Positions 27,173 through 39,700 of a stretch of DNA of 64,000 nt are shown here, one piece after another. The notes beneath the pieces were generated by a model, which saw only the letters and a list, made by a program, of their open reading frames with translations, was not told where the DNA came from and did not search any database. This DNA comes from Forficula auricularia (lineage: Eukaryota > Arthropoda > Insecta > Dermaptera > Forficulidae). Within the stretch, counting starts at the first letter, position 1; each line of letters begins with the position of its first letter. The translations under genes and the position numbers were made by a program. The stretch is from positions 620,001-684,000 of the forward strand of contig JALMQS010000852.1 of the NCBI GenBank assembly GCA_024734495.1, in the 5' to 3' direction.

Positions 27173-28370
27173 CAGAAGACATAGAGGAATCGACTTTAAA
27201 CCAAAAATAGCGATTGATTCTAATCAAATACTTGAGGAATAACCATTCTATATTGGATTTTTGACGTTTCGGTTTTTATTGGTAACCATTGCTGAAGACA
27301 TAGAGGAATCGACTTTAAACCAAAAATAGCGATTGATTCTCATCTAGTACTTGAGGAATAACCATTCTATATTGGATTTTTGACGTTTCGGTTTTTATTG
27401 GTCACCATTTCTGAAGACATAGAGGAATCGACTTTAAACCAAAAATAGCGATTGAGTCTTATCAAATACTTGAGGAATAACCATTCTATATTGGATTTTT
27501 GACGTTTCGGTTTTTATTGGTAACCATTCCTGAAGACATAGAGAAATCAACTTTAAACCAAAAATAGCGATTGATTCTCATCTAGTACTTGAGGAATAAC
27601 CATTCTATATTGGATTTTTGACGTTTCGGTTTTTATTGGTCACCATTTCTGAAGACATAGAGGAATCGACTTTAAACCAAAAATAGCGATTGAGTCTTAT
27701 CAAATACTTGAGGAATAACCATTCTATATTGGATTTTTGACGTTTCGGTTTTTAATGGTAACCATTCCTGAAGACATAGAGAAATCAACTTTAAACCAAA
27801 AATAGCGATTGATTCTCATCTAGTACTTGAGGAATAACCATTCTATATTGGATTTTTGACGTTTCGGTTTTTATTGGTAACCATTGCTGAAGACATAGAG
27901 GAATCGACTTTAAACCAAAAATAGCGATTGAGTCTTATCAAATACTTGAGGAATAACCATTCTATATTGGATTTTTGACGTTTCGGTTTTTATTGGTAAC
28001 CATTGCTGTAGACATAGAGGTATCGACTTTAAACCAAAAATAGCGATTGATTCTCATCTATTACTTGAGGAATAACCATTCTATATTGGATTTTTGACGT
28101 TTCGGTTTTTATTGGTAACCATTGCTGAAGACATGGAGGAATCGACTTAAAATCAAAAATAGCCATCGATTCTCATCTAATACTTGAGGAATAACAATTC
28201 TACATTAGGTTTTTGACGTTTCGATTATTATTGGTAACCATTGCTGAAGGCATGGAGGAATCGACTTAAAATCAAAAATAACGATCGATTCTTATCTAAT
28301 ACTAGAGGAATAACCTTATTGCATTCCATTTTTGATGTTTTGACTATTAATGGCAACCTCTACTGAAAAC
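27173..28370 (+). repeat. 119-bp satellite array with dimer structure
   Basis: About ten units of 119 bp, each with GAAGACATAGAGGAATCGAC, CCAAAAATAGCGATTGA and GGATTTTTGACGTTTCGG. Units alternate in two variants (GATTCTCATCTAGTAC versus GAGTCTTATCAAATAC), giving a 238-bp higher-order repeat in the middle. The last units (after 28124) are more diverged. Confidence 0.85.
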
Positions 28371-28790
28371 GTGGAAGAATAGACTTAAAATCAAAAAGAC
28401 TAAATTCTTTTTGGTAAACAACTCAAGCTTGAGTTGTTTGCCATAAAAGAATTTAGTCTTTTTGATTTTAAGTCTATTCTTCCACGTTTTCAGTAGAGGT
28501 TGCCATTAATAGTCAAAACATCAAAAATGGAATGCAATAAGGTTATTCCTCTAGTATTAGATAAGAATCGATCGTTATTTTTGATTTTAAGTCGATTCCT
28601 CCATGCCTTCAGCAATGGTTACCAATAATAATCGAAACGTCAAAAACCTAATGTAGAATTGTTATTCCTCAAGTATTAGATGAGAATCGATGGCTATTTT
28701 TGATTTTAAGTCGATTCCTCCATGTCTTCAGCAATGGTTACCAATAAAAACCGAAATGTCAAAAATCAAATGTTGAATGGTTATTCCTCA
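28100..28790. repeat. Large palindrome at the array end
   Basis: The unit ends are mirrored around ACTCAAGCTTGAGT (about 28423-28436). Arms of more than 300 bases are nearly identical in inverted orientation. The same arrangement is seen at 33590-33620 in copy 3. Confidence 0.8.
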
Positions 28791-28933
28791 ACTATTAAAT
28801 GAGAATTATTTTTGAATTAATGTCAATATGAACTACAAATTGCAAGTGATATCTGATTAATAATAAAGGAACAAACATATTAATATTTCAAATGAATTTG
28901 GATAAAGTTTAGCAACGATCCGTTGCAGTTTAT

Positions 28934-29752
28934 TTCATTTGGTGCGTGCGGATGTATGTATGTATGGATGTATGTTATCGTTTTTTGGCCCACGATTTTT
29001 TCCACACCGTTGCACCGATTGAAATGAAATTGAAAACGTATGTTTATTTTAACAAAATGAAGCGCTGATTAGTTTTTGGTACTTATCGGCCCACAAACAT
29101 TGGTACTTTATTTTTCAGTACTTTTTTAGTTTTTTCTAAATATCTTGAAAATGACTTAACCAATTTTGATGAAATTTATATCCTAATTAAGTACCTTGGG
29201 GACCACAAAATGGTTAAATAAAATCAAAAAGACTAAATTATTTTTTGGTAAACAACTCAAGCTTGACAGTCCTCTGCTCGAAAACGTGGAAGAATCGACT
29301 TAAAATCAAAAAGACTTCGAATTCTTTTTTGTAAAATCAACTTACAGCTTGAGTTGTTGCCATAAAAAGAATCTAGTCTTTTTTGATTTTTAAGCTCGAT
29401 TCTTTTCCAACGTTTTCAGTAGAGGTTGCCATTAATAGTCAAAACATCAAAAATGGAATGCAATAGAGACATTGCCCTCTAGTATTAGATAAGAATCGAT
29501 CGTGTTATTTTTGGATTTTAAGTCGATTCCTCCATGTTTTCAGCAATGGTTACTCAATAATAATCGAAGCGTCAAAAATCTAAATATAGAATTGTTATTC
29601 CTCAAGTATTAGATGAGAATCGATCATTATTTTTGAATTTAAGTCAACATGGACTGCAAATAGCAAGTGATATCTGATTAATAATAAAGGAATAAACATA
29701 TTAATATTTCAAATGAATTTGGATAAAGTTTAGCAACGATCCGTTGCAGTTT
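28934..29752 (+). mobile_element. Helentron-like satellite element, copy 2 (5'-truncated)
   Basis: It restarts at the core (CATTTGGTGCGTGCGGATG) four bases after the 3' end of copy 1, then has a degenerate palindrome (29225-29540) and the 3' end with hairpin GCAACGATCCGTTGC at 29733-29747. Head-to-tail arrangement. No tandem array. Confidence 0.7.
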
Positions 29753-29755
29753 ATT

Positions 29756-30134
29756 TTGAATTGGATTCATTATAGTTTCCGATTGGTACCATATTAATTT
29801 GGTCAAGTTCTGATGAACCGACTTCAAAAAAGAGAACATCTGATAATAGCGAATTTGTGTTTTAATAGATAATTTGAAAAACAGGACTTCATTCTTTTTG
29901 AAAAGAAATGGACAATGATAAATAATTATTTCATCAGCTTAATATTAAGTAGAGCTTATCTTATTTAGATAAGAGAGAGAAATAAATTCGACTGAATTTT
30001 TTTTTGTGTCTATGTTACTCGATGTCTTCGCTAATTGTGAACCGATTTTGATGATTTTTTTTGAATTGGATTCAGTATAGTTTCCGATTGGCACCATATT
30101 AATTTGGTCAAGTTCTGATGAACCGACTTCAAAA
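29756..30134. repeat. ~75-bp direct repeat flanking a 230-bp spacer
   Basis: GAATTGGATTCATTATAGTT through GATGAACCGACTTCAAAA occurs at 29758-29832 and again at 30062-30134 with few changes. The intervening sequence is A+T-rich without a gene. Confidence 0.6.
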
Positions 30135-30135
30135 C

Positions 30136-30590
30136 AGGTGCGGATCCAGAGCTTCTGATTGGGGGGGCAGCACGAGTTTTACCCCCCCCAATGAAAATTG
30201 GATCCTATCTCAAACCAAATAAAAGAGCATTATATTTTAAATTCATTTCCTTTGTCAACATTTTTAATAGAGATGGGAAAAAATCGTTCTTTTAGGGAAT
30301 AGTTCTTTTTATAGTTCGTTCATTATATGGAACTAGTTCAATTGAACTATATAGTTCAGGGGTACCGATGTATATAAGATCTAGCTTTATCTGAAGTGTG
30401 TCATGACTGAATTGTCCAAGTGGGGAGGCAGAGACGCCCCCCCCCCCTCACATAGAATTTCAAAATTTAATGTTATAAAAAAAAATTTAAATAAACATAA
30501 AAAATGAGGATCTCCAATGCTTTGGGGGGGGGGGGGCGGTCGCCCCCATCACCCCCCCCCCCCCCCTCCCCCTGGATCCGCGCATGCTTC
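30136..30590. mobile_element. Element with GGATCCA ends and long C/G runs
   Basis: TGCGGATCCAG at 30139 mirrors CTGGATCCGCGCA at about 30573-30585. Homopolymer runs of G and C of more than 10 bases sit near both ends (30162, 30439, 30525, 30554). Inside, GAGATGGGAAAAAATCGTTC (30271) resembles a nested hAT-type end. Homopolymer runs make the assembly here less certain. Confidence 0.45.
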
Positions 30591-30784
30591 AAAAAAAGAG
30601 GAGGTTCTCAATTCGACTGATTTTCATCGAAATAGCTAATCGTATTTTCAATTCACATACCGTGTACAAGTGAAACCGTCTTTAAAGAATGTCGTGTTAT
30701 TTATACCTGTAGTTGCATACGATCAAGCTTTTCTATTTCAGCTAATGGTTTTAAATCTAAAGGCAAAAATTTTTTCAGTCGACG

Positions 30785-33700
30785 ATGGATTTGAAAACTC
30801 ACCTAGTACGTGTGTCAGAAGGTGTAATTCGTGGCTGTGAAATGGTCTCTCCCTACACCGGACAACGATACTATAGTTTTCAGGGCATCCGGTATGCAAA
30901 ACCGCCCATCGGACCACTTCGCTTTCAGGTAAAGAAAAAATGAAAAAATAAAGTCCTCCACGATCAACTTACTGTTCTCTTCAAATCTAGGCGTTATTTT
31001 GCTTCTAAAGCAATTTGTCCCTGAGTAAGAAAGACCATGTTGGAAGGAAACCACCCGCTTTAAAACTAGTTGTCTCCTATCATAAATTTTCCCCAAAATG
31101 TACTATTATCATCAAGTATAGATATAGTTCTAAGTTGGTTTGACGCAATCACCTGCCTATGCCAACTCTTTCACTTCTCTAAAAGTCCCACATCCCATAC
31201 TTTCATTATCCGAAGAAAATACTGCAATCTATGTAGTTTTTCCACTCCCTCTTTTCTTACCCACTTCGTCCTTTAAAATATTCTTTAGAAACCCCTCCAT
31301 CTCTTAACGTATGCCCTTTCATCTGAACTCTTCTCTTATTCAGATACTTCCACAGAACTTGACCTTAAAATACCCTTGAAAGCTTGTTCTAGATCGATAA
31401 ACAATAGCATAGTTTAGTTTTCCCCTCGATATAAATAAATTACAATAAAAAATTGGAGATATTATCCGTCAAAACGGCGAAAAAGGCCATTTTGACATAT
31501 TTTCGAGTCCCATTAGATATTAAACAGGAATATTTGAAATCAAAATATTTGTTGACATAATTGAAAACAGCTTCTCTTTGATTTTCAAATTATTACTACT
31601 TGTTTTTAGCTCAATTAGAACTCGAGTTATAACTAAAAAGCTAAAACTACCACGATTATTAAAGGATAATAAACATAGAGAAAAACATATGGTCTTAGTT
31701 CTTTAGTTATAACTCGAGTTCTAATTGAGCTAAAATCAAGTGTAATTTGAAAATCAAAGAGAAAGCTGTTTTCTATTAGGCCAACAAAATATTTTTATTT
31801 CAAATATTCCTGTTTAATATCTAATGGGACTCGAAAATAGGTCAAAATGGCGTTTTTCGTCGTTTATTATTATTATAACCATTACAAAAGCAAACTTTAT
31901 ACGGAATATAGCTACTTTTCCTTTATTTTGGTGCACAATGAATAGAAAATAAACTTTAGGACAAGGAAAAATTTTTTACTTTATCCAATGCAAAGCATGG
32001 GTAAAGTATTGTAATCGCTCTCGGGGCAAGCGTGGCTTCAAAGGGTCCTCAGGTAAAGACTACGGAACCCATGGACTCAATTAAAGTCACAAAATTGTAG
32101 TATTCAATTAGGCTGAATTTTAGCACGTGACGGTTTTGCCAAAAATTACATGGGGTCTCGTCGAGAGGCCAAAAAGTGCGATTTTTTCATTTAGTGCGTG
32201 CGTGATGGATGGATGTATGATGATGGATGGATGGATGGATGGATGGATGGATGTATGTTATCGCTTTTTTGGCCCACGATTTTTTCCACACCGTTGCACC
32301 GATTGAAATGAAATTGAAAACCTACCATTAGTTTAACAAAATGAAGCGCTGATTAGTTTTTGGTACATATCGGCCCACAAACATTAGTACTTTATTTCAG
32401 TACTTTTTTAGTTTTTTCTAAATATCTTGAAAATGACTTAACCAATTTTGATGAAATTTAATATCCTAATTAAGTACCTTGGGGACCACAAAAAAAGGTT
32501 AAATAAAGTTTTTAGTAAAATTATATTTTAAAGTACTTTACTCTAGAGTAAGATGGTACTTTTTTAATTTTTTAAATTCTTTAAAATTTATTCATTTGAA
32601 AGTTTTAATATAGCTCATTTAGCCTTGCTTAAGTAAGAATGGATAGGCTTTCTGTGAAATGCTAAAAATTTGGGAGGAATTTTTATGAGTAACCATAGCA
32701 ACTGCGTTGTTTTCTTATCCGTTACCTTTGCTGAAGACAGAGAAATCGATTTTAAACCAAAAATAGCGATTGATTCTCATCTAGTACTTGAGGAATAATC
32801 ATTCTATATTGGATTTTTGACGTTTCGGTTTTTATTAGTAACCATTGCTGAAGACATAGAGAAATCGACTTTAAACCAAAAATAGCGATTGATTCTCATC
32901 TAGTACTTGAGGAATAATCATTCTATATTGATTTTTGACGTTTCGGTTTTTATTAGTAACCATTGCTGAAGACATAGAGAAATCGACTTTAAACCAAAAA
33001 TAGCGATTGATTCTCATCTAGTACTTGAGGAATAATCATTCTATATTGGATTTTTGACGTTTCGGTTTTTATTAGTAACCATTGCTGAAGACATAGAGAA
33101 ATCGACTTTAAACCAAAATAGCGATTGATTCTCATCTAGTACTTGAGGAATAATCATTCTATATTGGATTTTTGACGTTTCGGTTTTTATTAGTAACCAT
33201 TGCTGAAGACATAGAGAAATCGACTTTAAACCAAAATAGCGATTGATTCTCATCTAGTACTTGAGGAATAATCATTCTATATTGGATTTTTGACGTTTCG
33301 GTTTTTATTAGTAACCATTGCTGAAGACATAGAGAAATCGACTTTAAACCAAAATAGCGATTGATTCTCATCTAATACTTGAGGAATAACAATTCTACAT
33401 TGATTTTTGACGTTTCGGTACAGGACCATTGCTGAAGACATGAGAATGACTTAAAATCAAATACGATCGACTCTATCTGATAACTAGAGGAATAACTTAG
33501 TTGCATTCCATTTTTGATGTTTTGACTATTAATGCGAAACCTCTACTGAAAATGTAGAAGAATCGACTTAAAATCAAAAAGACTAAATTCTTTTATGGTA
33601 AACAACTCAAGCTTGAGTTGTTTGCCATAAAAGAATTTAGTCTTTTGATTTTAAGTCGATTCTTCTACATTTTCAGTAGAGGTTTCCATTAATAGTCAAA

Positions 33701-36700
33701 ACATCAAAAATGGAATGCAATAAGGTTATTCCTCTAGTATTAGATAAGAATCGATCGTTATTTTTGATTTTAAGTCGATTCCTCCATGTCTTCAGCAATG
33801 GTTACCAATAATAATCGAAACGTCAAAAACCTAATGTAGAATTGTTATTCCTCAAGTATTAGATGAGAATCGATGGCTATTTTTGATTTTTAAGTCGATT
33901 CCTCTATGTCTTCAGCAATGGTTACCAATAATAACCGAAACGTCAAAAATCCAATGTAGAATGGTTATTCCTCGACTCTTAAATGAGAATTATTTTTGAA
34001 TTAATTTCAATATGAACTACAAATTGCAAGTGATATCTGATTAATAATAAAGGAACAAACATATTAATATTTCAAATGAATTTGGATAAAGTTTAGCAAC
34101 GATCCGTTGCAGTTTTTTTGTAGAGTTGTGTTACATTCACCCATTTAATCTTCGTTATTTCTAGTTGGCACCAAAAACATATTTTTAAATTATTATAAAT
34201 AATGAATTACACTTTAGAATATATAGTCACAGAAACGACAAGCTTTCTTTATTTTTACTTTTACTAACTTACTTATATAGAGGGTAACAAAAAAGTACAA
34301 TAATTAAATAAAATCTCTCAAGTTTTTGTTTTTTCTCTCATCCCCATTAGCTCATGAAATTTTTTTGTAAATTTATAAATTAGTACTAATGTTTCTTAGA
34401 TATTTTTAGTTGAGAAAAATTTCTAAACGTTTAGAATTTTTAAACACAAAACGATGTAAATAGATCAGGCTAGTTGTAGATTTTTGTGCCGTCTTTAGGA
34501 AAAATATTTAAAGTAGAAAACAAATTCTTCTTCAGTAGCGACCGACAAAATTTACGTAATCGAATAAATAAACAATAATTGATTAAAAATAATATTGATG
34601 GAAAAATTTAAATTCAGAAAAAAATGATTTCTATATGCAGCCAAGATTAGTTTTTTCTCCAACATTTCGGCCCGCACTGACCATCCATCCTCAGGGCATT
34701 GACGCGCACAAAGTTTCCAAGTTTAGGAAAAAAATAAATAATTTTTTTATTTGAATTTTGTTTTAATCCAGCTTATAACTAGAAATTGTCCTTTTATCCT
34801 CAATTTAAAATTAAAAATAATATTAATATAACTAACCAAAAATTAGTCTGTCGATTAAATTTCAAATTAAAAACTTTAAGGACGTTCCCTAAAATAGCTC
34901 AGATGCACTTTGCTCTTTCCCCTACTCTCCATTGCGCAGAAAGGCAAAAATATTTTCACTGCTTCGTTTCTCGAATCTGGCAACATTGTATTCTTACCGA
35001 CGCTAAAAGACAATGAATAAAAAAATACTTCATGAAACAGCTCAATTCGAAATTCCAGATAAGAACAGTATAGTTAGGTTAAGAGAATTAGCTAAAAATC
35101 TCAAATACACCAGCTGCAGAAGTTTTTTGAGTTTTTGAGTGATTTTAGTGCGAAGTTCCCAAGTCGCCATCTCTCACTTGCCATGCCATGAAAGAAAAAA
35201 ATGAAAACCATCAAAAGTACCTAACTTTTAACATTTTTCATACAAAACGAATACCGCTTGATACAATTATTTTAGCAGAAAATTATTTGTTATATCTTCA
35301 GTTAATGATTCTCAGTTTTTCAAAATAATTTCAAGAAAATTGTTTTTTAATGAAACAGTCGCTTTAACATCAATCGGAATAGGGTTTGCCTGTTAAATAT
35401 GCAAATTTTAATGGTCAATATTTATAAATTTAGTGCCGAAAGGACTATTGAAAAAAATTTCTACGTGTAAAGGACACTTATAAATATGTGTATTCAAAGT
35501 TTTAAAATGATTGCAAGAATATCGATTTATTAGGGAACGTATTTAAGTCATGCTTTTATTTTCAGTCATGTGCGTATGGAACCTTTTTGAGAGTACTTAG
35601 TGAAGAATTTATTTTCTACTTTTAAGTGTTTTTGTTTTTTAAATAAATTTTTGTTTAATATAGATTCAAATACCTATAGCTACCTTTAAAATGATGAAAT
35701 TTTTATTATTCAAAAATTTAAATCGATAGTTATATATTTTCATTCTTATCATTGACAATTGACAATATAATATAAAATATAAATTATCATTCCAATTATT
35801 TTAATATGAAGTGATAGCAATATTTCATATTTAATTGAATCGACGTAATTGATGATTTGAAAAGCCAATAAATATCTATTAAGGAAATAATAATCCAGTA
35901 TAAATCTAATAGGTATTTACTTCAAGCGATTTATGCAGAATCATAGGCAGTGGCGTACACCAAGCTAGCAGACTCGTGTATCAGAACTATCAGATACAAT
36001 ATTCTACAAAAAAATCATAAGAGAGTGTCATCTATTAGATCCGATGGAATGGATTATTTTTAATTATATGTCAGAAGGGTTGTTTTTTTTTGTTGACATA
36101 TAATTAAAAACAAATACATTCCATCGGATCTAAAAGATGACACTCTATTATGATTTTCTAAGAATTATATCTATCACTAATATCACTATCGAGAACTTGA
36201 AAATCGCAAACTCTCAAAATACCATATATATTATTTCATACATAGTGTGTTTTATTTTGACAATAAACTAAAATAGAAATCAATTAATAATATCCTATTT
36301 AGTATATAGATAAATTTCATGTTATAATTTATATATTACAGCATAATATTTACGGACTTTATGAGAGAGTAATTATTAATCCTTCAACAACCTAACACAA
36401 AAGTCACAATAAAAAAATAAATTAAGCTTGATTTTTACTTTTCCATACAGGGTATGGTCAAGTATTGTAATCGTGCATGAAAAAAAAGTGTTTTTTTCCT
36501 TCTTTTTTTCGAAATATCTCAAAAACGGCTGAAACTATTTTGATGAAAAAAATTGAACAAAACTAAGGCATTTCGGTCTACAAAAAAACTCTAAAAATTA
36601 AACATCGAAAAAATTATATTTTTTGAGATAATAATTGTTTTGTGAAAATGTCTATTAGTTAGTCTGTCTGGTTGTCTGGTTGTCTGGTTGTTAGTTTGTT

Positions 36701-39700
36701 CGTTACCAAATTTTTGTGGACAAGCTAGCTCAAAAACTAGCTAGTGGGAATATCGAAACCAAATTTCACACGTAGTTTTGGTCCATTGAGATTAAGAGCT
36801 GATTAGATTTTGGTGCATATCGACCCAAAATTAAGGGGGTTAGAAATTAAAAATACAGGCCATTTGAGCAAACTCAACCAAATTTTGATACATAATCAGT
36901 GGACCCCCAGAAGTCTAAAAATGCAATAACTAACCGCCCAAAATGGGGGAGGGGAGGGGTCAAAAAATAAAAATCTAGGCTCTTGTACCAAACTCAACCA
37001 AATTTTGTATACAAATCAGTGGGCCCACAGTAATCTAAAAATGCATGATTATGAATAATTTTATTAAATATTTAATATAAGTGAGGGGCCAGGTTGTATG
37101 CTAAAGTCAAGTGGATGGCCACATCAGAACACGTCAGCTTATTTACTTTATCATACAGGGAATGCTCAAGTATGGTATTGTAATCGTGCATGAAAAAAGT
37201 TTTTTTTCTTCTTTTTTTCGAAATATCTCAAAAACGGTTAAAACTATTTTGATAAAAAATTTTGGATGAAACCATGGCATTTCGGTCTAGAAAAAAGCTA
37301 TAAAAAGTGAACGTTGAAAAAATTATATTTTTCGAGATAATAACTGTTTTATCAAAATGTCTGTTTGTCTGTGCGTTACCAAATTTTGTGGACGAGCTAG
37401 CTCAAAAACTAGAATATCAAAACCAAATTTCACACGTAGTTTTGGTTCATTGAGATTAAGAACTTACTATGATTTACATTTTTTTTTTTATTATTATATA
37501 ATTGTGTTTTTCAGCCTCCGGTGGCTGTTGAGCCCTGGGACGGAATCTATGACGCCCTTAAAGAAGGAAATATCTCCCCGCAAAAGAATCCCGTTTTGAA
37601 AGGTAGCACACAAAGTGAAGATTGTCTCTTTTTAAATGTCTATACACCATCGGTACGTAATTCTGAATTGAATTGATATTATCTTATAATAAATACAGTG
37701 ACTTACATATTCTTAACTTGGTAAAAAGAAAAATTTTGAATATCTTAATAAAATTAGGGAAATAAATATTTTGTAATCATTAAATGACCAAAATAATATA
37801 ATTATTGTATAATACTTTTAAGTATAAATTTAAATCTATAATTTTTGGAATATATTTAAATAGTTAACCAATCTCGAAAATGACAAATGTCCTTAATAAT
37901 ACGAATAAATAATACATTAATCTAACATGTCACACATTCGTAAAACTTAGTAAAAATATAAAAATATATTGAAGGAGAGAATAAAAGAGTGTGTCTTCTG
38001 CTGGAATTATAAATTTTATTTATGAGACTATAGTTTTTTTTATGTAAATGATGAGAGAAGGAGTTACACCAAAAGGTGTAACCCCTAAAGGCCTGGAGTT
38101 GGCCCCTCCATCGTGAAAAGAAGAAGAAAGAATTTTATGGGCTGGGCGGGGGTCGAAGGTATCTGTGGATACGGGTCTTAAATAGCTGAAGGTTATAAGT
38201 CGCGGGGAAGATGGTGGCAGGGAGCGAATTCCAGTCTCTGGAGGTCATAGGGATAAAATAGTTGGCATAAGCGCTTGTTCGACTTTTATCCAATTTGAAA
38301 GCGAAGGGGTGCTGAGCGTTCGAAAACCGCGTGTTTCTCGTAAAGAGGCCTTTAAAGGGGATATTTGATTTCAGCTCGACTGAACAGACACCGTGATAGT
38401 ATCTGTAGTACAGGGAAAGGGCAGAAACGGTTCTTCGGTGAGCCAGGGAGTCGAGTGAGTTGGTTAGAGCCGGGTCTCCTATTAGTTTAATTGCTTGCTT
38501 CTGAATTGCATCTAGTGTAGCAAGAGAATGCTTGGAGGCACCCCTCCACAGATGAGAGCCATATTCGAGACAGGGACGAATTTGAGCCTTATACAGTATA
38601 AGAAGTTGACTGGGAGTATAACAGCGTCTAGACCTAAATAGGAGACCAAGCTTCCGCGCTGCAGCTTTAGCAGTGGTTGAGATATGGTCATTCCATGAAA
38701 GGTCAGATCCTAGAGTTACGCCTAACATTGAAATTTTATCCCTGAATTCTAGTGAGTTGGAATCGAATTTCGTCGAGTTTCGAGAGCTTTGCCTCTTCGT
38801 CAGTCTATTACAAATTGATTCACAGGAATTATTGTATGAATGGAAAGTATACTATAATCTCATTATAAATAAAATTTATAATTCCAGCAGAAGACACACT
38901 CTTTTATTGTCTACTTCAATATATGAAAATTCTGTTACTCTCGGCAAAAAAGTTTAAATTTAATATAAAAAAATAGTTTATAATATTTATACCGAATTAG
39001 GAAAAGAAATAGGGAGAATTCTTTTATTTCATGTCACGTTGTATATTATTTTTCTATTTTCTAGTTATCAAGTGCAAACAACTCTAGCAACAGTAAAAAA
39101 CGAAAACTGCCCGTAATGTTTTGGATTCACGGCGGGGCGAATATATTGGGCACTGGGAATTCTTGCCTCTACGGGCCCGATTACCTCATCCAGCACGACG
39201 TCATTCTGGTCACCATCAATTACCGTTTAGGGATTTTTGGTAAAATTTATCACAATAAATCCAATTTCAATTATTTTGAATGAATTCTTATTTATTTATT
39301 TTTTTTTTGTAGGATTTCTCTCCTTGAACTCGGATATTCTCCCGGGCAATATGGCACTGAAAGATCAAATTCTTGCATTGAAATGGGTCCAGAGAAATAT
39401 TGAAGCGTTCGATGGGGATAGAAATAATGTAACAGCTTTCGGAGAATCCACTGGTGCAATTAATGTTAATGTTCTAAGCTTCTCTCCAGCTGCCAGAGGT
39501 AAGGAGTGAAAAGGCACAGCAAAAAAGGCCATTCTTCGACCAATTATTATTGGCTTGTTAATAGGAAGTCCTAGTTTCTCAATTTCACTAGCGAAGTTCT
39601 TTTAAACACCCAACTCATTATTACAATTATTATCTACTAATTAAACAAGCAGCAAACGCAACCTATAACGCGGCTCGAATCAATAATCCCTACCCTTACT

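Larger units (their letters stand above)
26451..28930 (+). mobile_element. Helentron-like satellite-bearing element, copy 1
   Basis: It starts ACTTTATCCAATGCGAAGCA. A conserved core follows (ATTTAGTGCGTGCGGATGTA, TTTTGGCCCACGATTTTTTC), then a 119-bp tandem array (27173-28370), a large palindrome, and the 3' end GGATAAAGTTTAGCAACG with the perfect hairpin GCAACG-ATC-CGTTGC (28912-28926). ACTTTATCC at the start and GGATAAAGT at the end are inverted. Inverted subterminal repeats, core, central tandem repeats and 3' hairpin are the plan of Helentron-associated (DINE/HINE-like) elements. No protein. Confidence 0.7.

Noticed and set aside
27173..28370. CRISPR-like or coding tandem repeat
   Set aside because: Contiguous 119-bp satellite with stops in all frames and no spacers.
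33041..33371. Two identical 70-residue minus-strand frames
   Set aside because: They are the 118-bp satellite read out of phase; 118 is not a multiple of three and the repeat is non-coding.
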